Of a stretch of 64,000 nt of DNA, positions 11,770 to 23,783 are shown piece by piece. This stretch comes from Ulva prolifera. Lineage: Eukaryota; Chlorophyta; Ulvophyceae; Ulvales; Ulvaceae. The notes under the pieces are model-generated. The model was not told the origin of the DNA. It worked only from the letters and a program-made list of their open reading frames with translations, and did no database searches. Position 1 is the first letter of the stretch. Every line of letters starts with the position of its first letter. Both the position numbers and the translations under genes were made by a program. Where the stretch lies: positions 5,291,810 through 5,355,809 of the forward strand of contig CM041197.1 of NCBI GenBank assembly GCA_023078555.1, written 5' to 3'.

Positions 11770-13016
11770 AGCACTTCACCAGCGAAAAACGATGTGGGTG
11801 GCAGTTGTTGCTGGAGGGCGGGGGTTGGCGAGACTGTGAGCTGGGGCTGTTTTTCTTCCAAAATGGGGCCTGTGTCAGGTGGGCATGCATCATCATTGTT
11901 GATGATGTGTACGTTGTATCAAAAGTTACCTGCGTGCCACAGTTGCTGAGTTGGCGCGCGGGATGGGAAAAGTATGTGAAGGAGGAGCGGGGCTGCGAGG
12001 AGGGGCCGCGGGGGTACACTACATATGTGGCAGTTGAGCGCAGCCGTTGTGGCTGGCGTACAGAAGAAATAATCAGGTGTCGCCTGCCAGATGCTGACTA
12101 CTTTTCTCTCATGTTTTGTAGGTTGAATGATGATTGGCGGCCGCGTCAGGCCTAGCCCGTTTTCCGCTGCGTCGGGCCTGCTCGCTGCAGAGCGGCCCTC
12201 AGTCTGCTCGTGAGTTTGCTCAGACGGATGCAGTCATTGTTTGTCATTGCGTTGGTGATGTACCTGTCAGAAACGGGCCAGAGACCCACATTTATGTACA
12301 AATATAAGGTGTACTAGGAAGCCGCTGTCTTGAAACGTTGCATAGCCATTCAGGCATGATACCTGCATGGCATGGCACGAGGGGGCTCCGCATGCAAGCA
12401 TGGAGCTCAGAGCCTATGGTTCTTGAAGGTTTGCAGTGTACATGCGTTAATAAAGGCATGCGCAGACACAGCCGGCTACCTTCAACTGAACAGCAGTGCA
12501 TCAGGCCAGTGGAGTGTTGTCGAAGAGGCTTTGCTGCGCTGTGAGCAATGTGTCACGTTCCATAAGTCGTGCCTCAAGTACAGCAGTGGTCGGCCATGGC
12601 CCATCTGGGTGTCTTTCTGGCCGGCAAACCGCGATAAGTCCATGCATTGTCCGCCAGACAGCGTGGCAGGCACTTTTGCGCTCTTTCATACGGTCTGTAG
12701 TTTGTGCTGCTTGCCCAGGAAGGCAGGACAGAACTTTGTGATGGCCCAAGCGCCGAGGCACTGTTCTAGTCAGCGCGCAACAGGCCGACAAAGTTGACCC
12801 CTTCCACTCACTGCAAACCCAAACCTACTACATGCACTAGGTCAGACCAGCAGAACTGCTGTTGCAATCATATGAGCAGCAAAACTCAGACCAAACTCTA
12901 ATAAGCCGGAAGCACACAAGGACTCAATAGGTCACCAGCTTACCCCAAGCCGGCGCACAACGACTCAAGCGCAGATGCATGCAAGCCATGGATCATGTGG
13001 GAGGCGGTAGCCGACA
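11770..13016. other. Convergent intergenic region
   Basis: This is 1.2 kb between two genes that converge, so it holds both 3' ends. The open frame crossing 11770-12155 is only a shadow of the end of the leucine-rich repeat gene in another frame. I see no gene, repeat or RNA gene. Confidence 0.5.
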
Positions 13017-15719
13017 TCACGAGCCCCTGCCAGCCTGCGACTTGCCCGCTTTCTTCTGCTTCTTCTTCACAGCCGCACCGTTCTCGGGGGTCGCTGCAGC
13101 TTCACTGGCGCCTTTGCTCTTCGCCTTCCGCTTCTTCCTCCCATTCACCTCCTGTTTGGCAACCTCCTGCACCTCACACCCAGGCTCCTCCTGGGCTCCC
13201 GGCACGGCCGCATCACAATCCACCGGCGGCGATGCAGCCCCCTCCTCCGCCCCCTCCTCCGCCGCCTCCTGCGCCTGCCGCGCAGCAGCCTCCGCCTTCC
13301 GCCGCCGCCTCTCCTCTTTCCGTGCAGCTCTCCTCTCCGCTTCTGAATCCGGTTCTATTCCCCCCGGCGCGGCGGCGGCTGCCGCCACGCCTTTCCGCTT
13401 CTGCTGCGCGGCCGTGGCGGCCTCCTCCGAGCGCGGACCCGCGTCGTTGTCGCCGGCATCCGGAGCCGCAGCTCCGTTGCGGCGGTCCGCGCCCGCTTCG
13501 TCCGCGGCAGCTGCAACCTCACCATCCTCGTCTCGGCTCTTCTCCCTCTTCTTCTTTTTCTTCTTCTTATGGTGCTGTCCGGGTGCGTCCCCGCTGCCCG
13601 CCGCCGCGCCTGCCGCCACGTCCCCGGCACCGCCCGCATCTGTCGCCACGTCTCCTGCAACGGCGGCGTCTGCGTCTGTCGCGGGGGCCACTGTGCCGTC
13701 CTCTGCAATTTCGCCGCTCGCTGCCGCCAGGGGGTCAGCGCCGCGCTCTTGCTCCCGGGAGCTTCGTTTACTGTGCTTATTCTTCTTCTTCTGGCCGCGC
13801 ACGCCATCGCCGGGAGCCTCGCCGCTGCGTGGCGCCTCCTGCGTCTCCGCGGTCACCGCCAGAGGGGACTCCGCCACGGCTGGGGCCGCCACGGCGGCCT
13901 CCTCCAGCCGCACCCCCAGCGCGGCGGCGCCGCGCCCCCCACCACCATCGCCCGCCGCGGCGGCACCGAGCCCTGCATCATGCCAGCGCACAGTCAGAGC
14001 GCACAGTCAGAGATGCACCTGGATGCAGTCGGCAGTGTGGCAGCGCTGCGGTCGGCCTGCTGGGGATGTGGCGGCTGATCCTGCTGCCGCCTCGCGGCGA
14101 GGAGCTCTCCAGACGGTCCACGACATCACAGCGCAGGCTCACCCACTGCAGCAACACAGGGACGGGCCATACTTGCAGTGCCATGCGACAGGGCATGCGC
14201 GATGTGCGATGTTGATGTGCCCCGGCGCCCGTGACTGCGACCGCCGCCGGCTCAGCTGCCGCAGTCGTGATGGGACTGCACTCTTCCGGATACCAGCACT
14301 ATCTCCAGCCTCACATTTGAGATGACGAAGGCGGGAGGGAGCCTGCAGGGAAGTCGGTGCAGGCTCTCACTTCACGTCCGCTGCCGTTTCACCGCACCGC
14401 ATGCCCACAACTGGACCACACGTACAGGCAGCGCTGGCGAGAGCAGCGATGCTCCGGCACGAAATCACCGCAGCACGTTTGGCAGGAGGATGCGCGAGGT
14501 GCAAAAGGGCGGGATGGATGTGCCAATGAAGGGCGATGAATGAGCTTTGCTTGGGCTCGAGGGATTGTTCGAGGAACATGAATGAGCTGCACTGGCGAAG
14601 GCAGTACGTGCCAGTAACATGAACGATCTACACTTGGGCAGGAGGTTTGTATGAGAAAGGTGAACGAGCTGCACTTGGGGGGAGGGATGAGCCACGGGGA
14701 GCGCACCTCCGAGGCTGCCTGCCACAGCGGGTGCCCCCCCGGGGGGCTCGAAGCCGCCGCAGCTGTCCGGCAGCATCGTGCCGATGATCAGGAAGCGGCT
14801 GCTGCTTACATCGACCCTGCACGTGCATGCCCGTCTGGGGTGCTGATGCCGTGTGCAACAGGGCCAGCGATCGCGTCGCTGCTGTGAATTGTGGTGGACT
14901 GACCCGCGTGTGTTGCTACCGCGCGCAGATATCGGAGACGAGTCTGCAGAAGGAGCTGCACGGCCGTCCAGCGCAGCTGCCCGGCCCCCAGAGGGGTGAC
15001 AAATGATGATCGATTGGCCATGAGCTAGCATGGTCTCGAAACGGCACCTGGGGAAGGCTGCTGGTGGCAGTGGCAAAGTAGCTGCGGGCTGTGGCGTACC
15101 TTTGTATTGCAAACTTGACCATCGAGCCTGCTTTCAGCCTACATGTGTTGTCAGAGGACTGCACCCATACACCCCCCTGCAGAAGGATGGACTGTGAGTG
15201 TGAGCTCGTTCTCTGGCTGGACCGGTGACAGATGTCCTTGCGGATGAGCTGTGAACAGTCGAGCACCTGTTTCTCGAACTCGAACTTGCCCTGGAGCTGA
15301 TCTTTATGGACCACCGCGTTGAAGGCTCCCAGGACTAGCATTCCAATGTAGTCGGGCGCTAGCTTGTTGATTCTTCCGACTGCAGTTGCCCACACAGATG
15401 AGGCACACGTTACAGGCTACTGGGGAAATGGCATGAAAGATTTGTGAAACGCACCCAGGTGTTTATCCTGCTCAAGCCGCAGAACGGAAAGAGTCGCCTC
15501 AGCGTCAACATGGAAGTATGGAAAGAATGCATGCACGGATGCCGTCTTGTTGATGATCCTCTCGTCGTGATACCCCAGCACGATCCCTCCCAGCCGTTGT
15601 CGATATGTCAGCAGCAGATCATCAAGGATAGACTGAAAGCTGCCAGTGACATTCCTGAGTGTGCTTGGATGCAAGTCCGCCGAGAATTTCGTCTGAATTT
15701 CAACGAAGTTCGGGTCCAT
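13017..15719 (-). CDS. RPA43: DNA-directed RNA polymerase I subunit RPA43 (RPB7-like), Lys/Ala-rich tail
   Basis: RPA43 forms part of the Pol I stalk that binds nascent rRNA and the initiation factor RRN3. Exon 1 (15455-15719) begins MDPNFVEIQTKFSADLHP, followed by LLLTYRQRLGGIVLGYHDE and ASVHAFFPYFHVDAEATLSV, the typical SHS2/RPB7-N strand order. Exon 2 (15100-15379) joins in phase to give HLVGRINKLAPDYIGML and VLGAFNAVV, the hallmark 'G.VnkispdhIg.lv.g.FNA', then GSMVKFAIQ. Exon 3 (14696-14816) completes the OB fold (RVDVSSSRFLIIGTMLP). The last exon (13017-13972) is a 318-residue low-complexity tail with four Lys/Arg-rich blocks (QKKKNKHSKR, HKKKKKKKREK, ARKEERRRRKAEA, NGRKKRKAKSK) between Ala/Gly/Glu runs, longer than in most relatives. 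The phase between exon 3 and the tail does not match directly, so another small exon probably lies in 13973-14695. Confidence 0.8.
14533..14681. repeat. Degenerate direct repeats (~42-bp period) inside an RPA43 intron
   Basis: Four imperfect copies of a unit like ATGAACGAGCTGCACTTGGG occur at about 14537, 14578, 14620 and 14661. The spacers between them differ. They lie inside what I infer to be the last long intron of RPA43, and no copy is needed for coding. Confidence 0.6.
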
Positions 15720-16373
15720 CGAAGAGACAGCTGGATTCAGAAGGGTCCTTGCACACCATGCTTGACAGGCACCATCGCAAATGTCCACGTAAATAGAGCT
15801 TACTCCGTGTTTATGAGACGACAACAGCCAAGCATGACAAGACGACAGCCGGCAGTCGTGCGGCGATAACGATCTGCCCACAGGAGCAACAGACACTGCA
15901 TAACAGCCACATCTACCCGAGCTATTCCTGTAGATGTCCTGCACATGTTTTAGCTCGGCTGTACTGTGCAAACTGGAGAATAACTGGAACAATATGCCCT
16001 GCTACTGCGCCGTGGCATAGGTGGCTCATGAACGCGAGTGTGCGCACAGCGATTCTGGTCCCCTCGCGTTGTACAATTACATGCAGCATTCATGATGCCG
16101 CTTACGAGCTGGTATTTACGTTTTTTGTGCCACATCTGCTTGCTCACTGTGCAGGCAGCCTGACGGATCTGAATGCAGACGCTGGTTTGAAAACTCTATT
16201 GGTAGCTACAAGACACAATATATAGCGTCTATGGCCGTTGCAGCATATTGAACATCAGGTGCCCAAAGTCACCCTAGCTCTGCTGTCATCGTGGTGTACC
16301 CTTGGCGATTGCCTTGCCTTTCCATTCCCCGCGCACAGCTGCTAGCCCTGTGTCACTGCGACCTACTGCGACC
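15720..16373. promoter_or_regulatory. Bidirectional promoter region of RPA43 and cytochrome c6A
   Basis: The two genes diverge from this 654-bp interval. A TATA-like AATATATAG at 16218-16226 lies about 150 bp upstream of the cytochrome start. The minus-strand reading frame stays open for some distance upstream of the RPA43 ATG chosen here, so that start could be earlier. No other element was recognised. Confidence 0.4.
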
Positions 16374-17531
16374 ATGGCCGCGTCGTTAACAAGTCTAAGC
16401 AAGTCAAGTAGCCTCGGCAGATTCGGCCAGGGCCATTACAGAACGAAAGCACAGCTGGGATCCCGTATTCGTCCCAGCGTCTTCGCTGTAGAGGTGGGCC
16501 ATGCGACCACAACTAATGCCGTGACCGCGGACGGCCTGTTGCTCACAAGATCTGCATCGTGCCACTTGTATTCCCATATTCTGATCCTGATCTCACCAGG
16601 TAGCGTTTGATCATACAGGAGGCTCGCTGGCCGGGGGTGCTCGGTTGTGGTGCAGCTGCAGCGCGTCCCGAACAACAAGCTTCCCTGGCAACCATCACAG
16701 CGGCTGCAGCACTCATGCTTTCTCTGGCATCCCCTGATGCCGTGTATGCTTCCGGAGAAGCAGTTTTTGGTACTTCGTGCGCTGGTATGGCCAGCTAATC
16801 TTGACCGTGCAAATGCCACCGCACGCAGTGCCTCCGGTCGCAATATCCATTCGGCCGACAAGGGCTTGCGACGGGGCCAATGCTGGTGACACATCCCTTG
16901 GATATACATCATGGCGAATTGTACAACGTCATCTGACTGCGCTGCATATCTGTGTGGGACCCTCTCACGACGGAGCCTTTGCACAGGACGGTCCAGCTTG
17001 TAGATACCTGCACCAGGGCGTCGTTGCAAGGGAAAGCACTGCTGATACATATTAGTGTCACCGCATGGTGCCATGGCGCCACTTTTCGACAATCTGCTCG
17101 CTTGTAGACAGTCTCTCCACTCGACTCCCTGCCCTGTGTGGTGAAAATAGTTTGACCTTTGCACCAGCTCAGTATGTTTGTTGCATGTCCGGCTCGTTGT
17201 TCATGATCTCTGCCCATGATCTTTCAGCATTTTCATTATCATATTCACATGCAGAGAATGCTCACCTCGGATGTGTCATGCAGCGTGCCACCGAGGTGGG
17301 GGCAACATCGTGCAGCCCGGAGCAACACTGACACTCGGCGACTTACAGCGCAACGGGGTCCTCGACGTCGACAAGATCTATCAGCTGACCTACAGTGGCA
17401 AGGGCAAGATGTATGGCTTCGGTGAAGGCTGCACGCCAAAAGGCAAGTGTGCGTTTGGGCCAAGGCTGTCTGACACAGACATCAGGGATGTCTCTCAGTA
17501 CATCTTTGACAAAGCCAACTCAGGCTGGTAG
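16374..17531 (+). CDS. CYC4: Cytochrome c6A, thylakoid-lumen c-type cytochrome
   Basis: Three exons (16374-16493, 16619-16784, 17284-17531) join in phase to give 177 residues. Residues 1-60 form a basic, Ser-rich chloroplast transit peptide. Residues 61-84 (ITAAAALMLSLASPDAVYA) are a lumen-targeting segment ending in an A-x-A-type cleavage site. The mature part begins SGEAVFGTSCAACH, with the haem-binding CxxCH at 94-98 split by intron 2. The axial Met is 138 in GKGKMYGFG. The diagnostic feature of c6A, as opposed to c6, is the inserted loop with two Cys (GEGCTPKGKC, Cys145 and Cys151) before FGPRLSD. A hydrophobic Leu130 sits where c6 has the redox-tuning Gln, also c6A-like. c6A is not an efficient plastocyanin substitute; its role is thought to be dithiol or low-potential redox in the lumen. 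Length and order match the family. Confidence 0.93.
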
Positions 17532-17829
17532 CAGTTCTACGGCTGACACATGGGGGCAGTCTCTGAATGTAATGCTGCTACAACCGTGCCAAGGACTGGT
17601 GGCTGCAGCCAACTATGACTATCATGCCACAGTTCTCGAGTACCTGGGCACCGGAGCTATGTATTTGTGGTCAGCAAGTTCGCATCATCCTAGAGGTACT
17701 CAAGCTCTGCTGGTTGACTTTGAAATTCAGCGGATTCATGTGTAGCTAACGCCATACAGCTCATGAAATCAATTGTACACAGAACAATGCACTCACACAA
17801 GTGAGGACCAGGTCGTTTTGCAGCATTTC
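17532..17829. terminator. 3' flank of cytochrome c6A and retrotransposon target
   Basis: TGTAA, the usual chlorophyte polyadenylation word, occurs at 17568-17572, about 37 bp after the stop. The interval ends in TTTTGCAG/CATTTC, a splice-acceptor-like site directly interrupted by the LTR element. The sequence resumes after the element at 23987. Confidence 0.4.
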
Positions 17830-18032
17830 TGATGCCATTTCGCTGCAGCTGCACTGTACCTCGTTATCTCGAGTACTGCAGCGCTGCGGGCTGCTGCCAT
17901 TGTGGCACAGCTGACACTGTTCTGAACACAATAGGTACATAAGGCAAGACGCCACGGTTTACCTACGGATTTCGACTCAGTATTCTAATCGTTATCTCGT
18001 GTAAACATTACTATCTATCCTCAACGGCTTCA
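17830..18032 (+). repeat. 5' LTR of the gypsy element
   Basis: 203 bp, TGATGCC...GGCTTCA. By eye it matches the 3' copy at every position. A TACATAAG word near 17937 could be the TATA-like promoter. It contains CGTTATCTCG twice. Confidence 0.95.
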
Positions 18033-18055
18033 GTTGGTATCGGTGAAGTTTCACT

Positions 18056-18421
18056 TTGATCGCGTGCACTATGCCCCACGGGGTTAAAGGTTTGAACCCG
18101 ATGCTTCAAATGCACGCGTATCAAGATAGTTTTGTTGCTACTATCGACAACATTTCTGAGTCACTTTACGATCCCCAATCGGAGTGTCTCGGGTTGCTTG
18201 TGTTGGGCTCCCGTGACGCCGCCCGTATGGTGTTGCTATGTGCACGAGTGTTAGTTTTTGTGGACGAATTCTCGAATTGCCGTGATTTTTCGTCTGCGAT
18301 TAACTTCTGTCGACACGTACGTTATACGTTAGGAAGGCGCAAAGTCTTGAATGTCGGCGCCGGATTGCTCCGGGCCGTTGTTCACATGTGGGCGAGCACT
18401 AGTGCTCCGCACCCCACATAG
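18056..18421 (+). CDS. Short open frame between 5' LTR and gag, unknown
   Basis: 121 residues, beginning 24 bp after the LTR and ending before the long gag frame in the usual leader region. It has no recognised motif. It is moderately hydrophobic (SECLGLLVLGSRDAARMVLL), with no low complexity. Leader regions of gypsy elements are usually non-coding, so it may be chance, or an extra small protein. It may start at the second Met (MPHGVKGLNPML). Confidence 0.35.
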   Translation: MIACTMPHGVKGLNPMLQMHAYQDSFVATIDNISESLYDPQSECLGLLVLGSRDAARMVLLCARVLVFVDEFSNCRDFSSAINFCRHVRYTLGRRKVLNVGAGLLRAVVHMWASTSAPHPT

Positions 18422-18505
18422 AGCACGCTCGTCACATACAAATGCTGATTTTCTGAGCAGCCCCGCACACACGGACTTGTTCCATACTGGCTCATCGCTA
18501 GTATC

Positions 18506-19726
18506 ATGAATTTTGGTCGTTTGGAAGCTATTTTCGATTGTCTACTCGCTAGAGCCGTACGTTGGGCGCTAGCTACGCCCCCTCGGCACGCCTCATCTAG
18601 CTTTTCCTATTTGTCGGCGGCCACCGACAATTCTAGGACCTTGGTATGTCCTTTAAGGTCCCACAGGGGTCCTTCGAATATTCCGCGTCGCGAGTTTTCG
18701 CGATTGCGATCTCGAATGCATGTGCACAAGCACTACCCCAAGCACGCATGCGCCCCATTTCAAGAGCGCGTGCTCGAGGCAACATGCAATATGACGGTCT
18801 CTTTGATCTTCGAATTCGGTCGTGCTACTCGTTCTGGTAGCCATCGTCCACCTCGTGTTCATTTATACGTCGACCCGGAACTAGATATGTCCCATAACCA
18901 ACCCACCGGTTCCGGATCTCAAGGACAAGGTAATCCACCATCGTCCCACAATGTTCCTTCTACTAGTACGACGACTGGTGCAACTTTGAACCAGTTATTG
19001 CCAAAAGGTACTATCTCTTTGCCTGAGTTTACTGGTACGCCTGAAACTCGTGTGCATGCATCACACTTCTTGGCACGCGTCGAACGAGTATTCACGTTGG
19101 AACGTTCACTTCCCGAATATGCCAAGCTAGTTGCTGTGCAAAGTTGCTTTCCGCTGAGTTCGCCAGCATCCACGTGGTACCAGCTCAAGTTTCATAAGTT
19201 CTCGACGCTAGATGATTTTGTCGAAGCTTTTAAGAAGCGTTTCGGTGCCTCGGAAATTGACACATCGTATTTGCGTCGCCAGTTTCGCCGCTTCCGTCAA
19301 CATGACGGGGATACAGTGAACAAGTATTACACAGCGTTATTACAGTTGTCGTCGCAAATCGCGTTGAACGGTACTGGTCTGTCCGACAACGACATCGTGG
19401 ACCAATTTGTCCACGGTCTCAAACCGGCATTGTCCGACTTGGTTTTTCACGAGCAGATCCGTGTTGGTCGCGCATACACGCTTGATGAAATTGTTAAAAT
19501 AGCTGAAGATATTGAGCGCAGCGAACGTCTAAAGAATCGAAAGATTCCTGCCGGTGCCTCCGGTAAGAACGTGGCCCCGCAAGCCAATGCATTGCAAAAA
19601 ACTGGCAAGTACTGCGCATACCACAAGAGCACATCGCATAGCACTGACGATTGCAAGCGAGTGATTCAGTTGAAGGAAGAGGGTAAGTGGCGTGGGAAGC
19701 CAGTTGAAAAAGCCCAAGCGAATTAA
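18506..19726 (+). CDS. gag: Gag polyprotein of the gypsy element
   Basis: 406 residues if started at 18506; the first 127 look leader-like and a more typical start is the Met of MSHNQPTGSGS at 18887. The core is a retrotransposon gag domain: TWYQLKFHKFSTLDDFVEAF, KKRFG, then DTVNKYYTALLQLS and IVDQFVHGLKPALSD. Near the end CAYHKSTSHSTDDC is a Cys/His knuckle of non-canonical spacing, which would bind the element RNA. The gene forms the virus-like particle. Pol starts 8 bp after the gag stop in the same broad frame register, so expression of pol would need re-initiation or recoding. Confidence 0.85.
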   Translation: MNFGRLEAIFDCLLARAVRWALATPPRHASSSFSYLSAATDNSRTLVCPLRSHRGPSNIPRREFSRLRSRMHVHKHYPKHACAPFQERVLEATCNMTVSLIFEFGRATRSGSHRPPRVHLYVDPELDMSHNQPTGSGSQGQGNPPSSHNVPSTSTTTGATLNQLLPKGTISLPEFTGTPETRVHASHFLARVERVFTLERSLPEYAKLVAVQSCFPLSSPASTWYQLKFHKFSTLDDFVEAFKKRFGASEIDTSYLRRQFRRFRQHDGDTVNKYYTALLQLSSQIALNGTGLSDNDIVDQFVHGLKPALSDLVFHEQIRVGRAYTLDEIVKIAEDIERSERLKNRKIPAGASGKNVAPQANALQKTGKYCAYHKSTSHSTDDCKRVIQLKEEGKWRGKPVEKAQAN

Positions 19727-19734
19727 CTTTCGCT

Positions 19735-22700
19735 ATGCCCGGGCGAGTTGTTTTCGAGGCTCGGAAACAACCGTTCCCCGAACTCGAACACGAGTTCGCG
19801 CCCCTTGAGGGTGCATACGGTGATGACGACCTCGTCTATGACGTGTCTGATTCATCTTCGAGTGATGCTCGTCACACTCGTGCCCGTCTCTCTAGAGAAC
19901 GTGGCTCGCGTCCCCGGGACGCTTTGCCTCTGGGCAAGTCAAGCCGCAAGGCTTCGAGCACAAGTGAGGAGAAATCCTCAGCTCCAGGGCAAGGTGGTAT
20001 CACCATATGCTCTTTGCCGGTGGGCAAAAGGTCTATGACCTTCGAAGGGCAAGCACTCCATGAGTATTGCCTCTTCCTGGCCGACACCGGCGCGTCACAC
20101 TCTTTCATTTCGAAAGAATTCTGTGACATAGAGGAATTCGCTTTCGTGAATATGCCTCTTCGGCCAAGCTGGCCAATGGCTCGTCCGCGCCGATTATCGG
20201 ACAGGTTCACTCCATGTGGGTGCAGCTTGGGCCGTTTCGAGCGAAACACCATTTCTTGGTTGTGGACATGCCACAGTTTCATGCCATACTCGGCATGGAT
20301 TTCATGGATGCGCACCATGCGGTGCTAGCTCCACACGCACGTACTATGCGCCTTAATTACAATGGCAGCACTGTCGTGCTTCACGCACACTCTGAGGATT
20401 CTGTCCCAGAATTCGAGTCCGATTTCATCGAACTCTGTACGTTTCAAAAGTTTGCGGCAGACGTGAAACATCTGCCAGCTGAGCAAGTGCAGCAAGCGTT
20501 CATGGCCTGTGTAACGCCTGAACTGCGCGCTGTCACAGAGGATCAAGCTCCTGGAGCTGACGATCCGGAAATGCGCAAACTACTTGCCGAGTTCAAGGAC
20601 GTCTTGGTGCCTCAGATTGCAGGCGGTCTGCCACCTGTGCGGACCGCTGCAGATGGGTCCATAATCGAACACACGATTGAAACCGCGCCGGACGTTACGC
20701 CTTCGTCGCGTCCTCCATTGCCGTTTACGGCTGAGGAACATACGATAATTAAGCAGTACATTGCTGATTTCATCGCGAAAGGCTGGATCAAGCCATCCCT
20801 GTCACCATGGGCTGCGCCCGTGCTGTTTGTGCCTAAGAAGCCTGATCCAGTTACAGGCAAACGTTCCTGGCGTATGGTCATTTCGTACGTCAAATTGAAT
20901 TCGAAAACACTCAACAGGATTGCGTACCGGTTGCCGCGTACTGCAGACCTGCTCACACGCATGTCTGGTGCATGTTACTTCAGCAAGCTGGACTTGCTCG
21001 ATGGGTACTATCAAGTCCGAATGAAAAAGGAAGATATACCTAAGACTGCGTTCACCACGCCGTATGGGAACTTCGAGTTCCTTGTCATGCCTATGGGCTT
21101 GTGCGGTGCAGCGTCAACGTTCCAGTTTCTGATGGACGATGCGTTCAGGGATAATGTACGGCTGCCTTCGGGTCAGTATTTGTCCTTCTTGCATTTCATC
21201 GCAATCTATCTTGACGATGTTTGCATATTCAGTCGCTCTCGTGAAGAGCATCTGATGCACATTCGCGCTGTTTTACAACGGCTGCGTGAACGGCAACTGT
21301 ACGTTAAGCCGTCCAAGTGCATGTGGCTGCAGACTACGATCGATTTTCTCGGTCACATTGTCAGCGCCGATGGCATGGCCATCGACCCTCTCCGGGGGGA
21401 GGCACTACAGCGTTGGCCTGAACCAAACAATGTGTCTGAAGTGCGCTCTCTGCTCGGGACCTTCGGGTTCTGGCGAGCGTACATCAAGAACTACGCAGAT
21501 GTTGCAGCTCCTCTCACAGAGCTCACTAGTAAGAGCACTCCATGGCGTTGGGGCGACCGCGAGCAAGCTGCCTTGTGCAAGCTCAAGCAAGCAGTCCTCG
21601 ACGCACCAGTGCTAATGCACCCAGACACATCGAAACCTTTCTTTGTTGTCACAGATGCATCTAATTATGCAGTGGGTGCATCCCTCGAACAGGAGCCGTT
21701 CCAGAGCAAAGACGTCCCATAACGTTCTTCTCACACAGCCTCAACCACGCTGAACGAAATTACCCTGTGCACGAGCGAGAACTCCTCGCTATCGTGTTGG
21801 CACTACGTGTCTGGCGACACTTTCTGTACGGATCTGAGTTCAAAGTCATTTGTCAGACTGATCACAGGCCGCTGCAACATTTCATGACACAGGCGTCGCT
21901 TTCAGCGCGTCAGGTCCGTTGGCAGCAGTTCCTGTCCGAGTTCAACCTCACTGTCAAGTACATTCCGGGTGACTCGAATGACTTCGCTGACGGTCTGTCA
22001 CGTCGACCAGATCTTAAGCTAATGATTATCGGTGCAGTCGCGCCGTACGACAACTGGCTCAGTCGCATTCAGACTGCAGTCAAGCAGAACAGAGAGTCCT
22101 ACAGGCTCTATAAACGAGCGCTGCAAGGCCCAGTGCATGTCTCGAAGACCTCGCATTACGCGCTGCACAACGGTGTATTGTACTACGTCCGTGACAAGGT
22201 GCATGCGGTGTACGTGCCTGACCAAGGCCTGCTGCGTCGTTCGTTGCTGTCAGAGTATCACGACTCCCCATTGGCCGGACATTTCGGTTGGGAAAAGAGT
22301 TATCATGCTATTTCGCAGCATTATTATTGGCAGTCTATGCGCCAAGACATGAAAGACTACGTCTTGCGGTGCATGAAATGTCAATTGAACAAGCCTACAG
22401 TTCAGCCGAAGCCTCCGCTTCATCCGCTGGAGGTACCGAAAGGACCTTTCCATACAATCACACTCGATTGGTTGAAAGGACTTCCTACGACTGCTGAAGG
22501 TTACGATTCTGTACTGAATATCGTCGACAAATTCAGTAAATGGGCTATCATTGTCCCGATCGCTACGCATTCGACCACTAAGGACACAATCCGCATCCTG
22601 TGGGAGCGAGTCTTTAGCTGGGTTGGTTTACCTGAAGTGATCATTGGTGATCGCGACACCAGACTGACTGCGTCGATGATGCAAGCTCTCAAGAGCTTCC

Positions 22701-23704
22701 TCCGAGTCGAATTGCGGCTCTCCTCTGGGTACCACCCTCAGACCGATGGTCAAACGGAACAATTCCATCGCGTGTTTCTCACATCATTGCGTTCATACGT
22801 GAACCAGTATCAGACTGATTGGGAACGCAGAGTCCCAGCATTTCTGTTCGCATATCACAACACTGTACATTCTGCTACAGGATATACGCCTCACAGACTA
22901 CTGTTTGGCTGGTGTCCTCGTGATTTGCGTGCACCTCTCACTGGTTTGACGCAATCGCCTCACATTGATGTCGAAGTGTGGCTACACGAGCGCGTTGACG
23001 AATTCGCCAAAGTACACCTCGAACTCGAGGATGCACGACAAGGCATGATCCGTGCTCACAAAGCATCTGATCGTGCACATGTCTATCAGGCAGGTGACAT
23101 GGTCAAGGTGTCTACCAAAGTGTTGGATGTTGTTCGCACGTCTACACAAGTGCCGAAGTTGCAACCTAAATACGTTGGTCCGTTTCAGGTTGTCACTGTC
23201 TCTGAGCATGGTACAGTTACGTTGAATTTGCCTGACGCTTATTCTCGAATCCACAACGTTTTCAACGTTTGTGATGTGCGCCCATGGCTGCACGACGGGA
23301 CGACTGACATTGATGTTTCTTACCCGGCTTTACATCCGCAGCCCTCTTACAATCCAATTGTGCAGATCCTAGATCGCAAACGAGCTGCTGGTAGAGCTCC
23401 ATCACGTCTATCATCCTTACTGGACATCCCTGCGGAGTACTTCGTGGTGAGGCATGATGGCGGAGTTGAGTGGCTTCATCAGAGCAAGCTGCAAGAGCCA
23501 GAAGAAAGGAAGTTGTTGAAGTTGTTTGAGAGGAAATTCAAGCGCACAGAGAAGTTGAAGTGTGCGTCAGTCAAGAGCTACGGCTCATCAATAATCGAAG
23601 AAGTTGAAGTCGATGAAGACTACGGAAGTGACGATGAGGTGGATGTAGTTTGGGAAAACGCCTTGCATGATTATTTCGGCCCTGATCGAGAAGGCCTGAG
23701 CTGA
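19735..23704 (+). pseudogene. pol: Pol polyprotein (protease-RT-RNase H-integrase-chromo-like), two frameshifts
   Basis: Domains in order: an aspartic protease with LADTGASHSFIS (about 20083); reverse transcriptase with KLDLLDGYYQV and the catalytic IYLDDV (about 21208); RNase H with VVTDASNYAVGA, HERELLAIV and QTDHRPL; integrase with an HH-CC zinc finger (EYHDSPLAGH, RCMKCQLNK), then the D,D,E core (TLDWLKG, GDRDTRL, DGQTEQFH). The tail (PIVQILDRKR, then EYFVVRHDGGVEWLHQSKL) resembles a chromodomain and would guide integration. The frame changes once near 20146 and once near 21720, each equal to one missing base, so a continuous pol cannot be made from this copy as read. These may be true mutations or sequencing slips in TTT and AAA runs. 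Confidence 0.85.
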
Positions 23705-23783
23705 GCTTTGTCTGCTCTGCTGTTGTTTTGATTTTGATTGTGTGCTATCTTCTCCTGTGCAGCATACAGCTAGAGGGGAGGAC

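Noticed and set aside
12979-14325. Long plus-strand open frames of Pro/Ser/Ala opposite RPA43
   Set aside because: Shadow of the Lys/Ala-rich tail on the other strand, which connects in phase to real RPA43 exons on its own strand.
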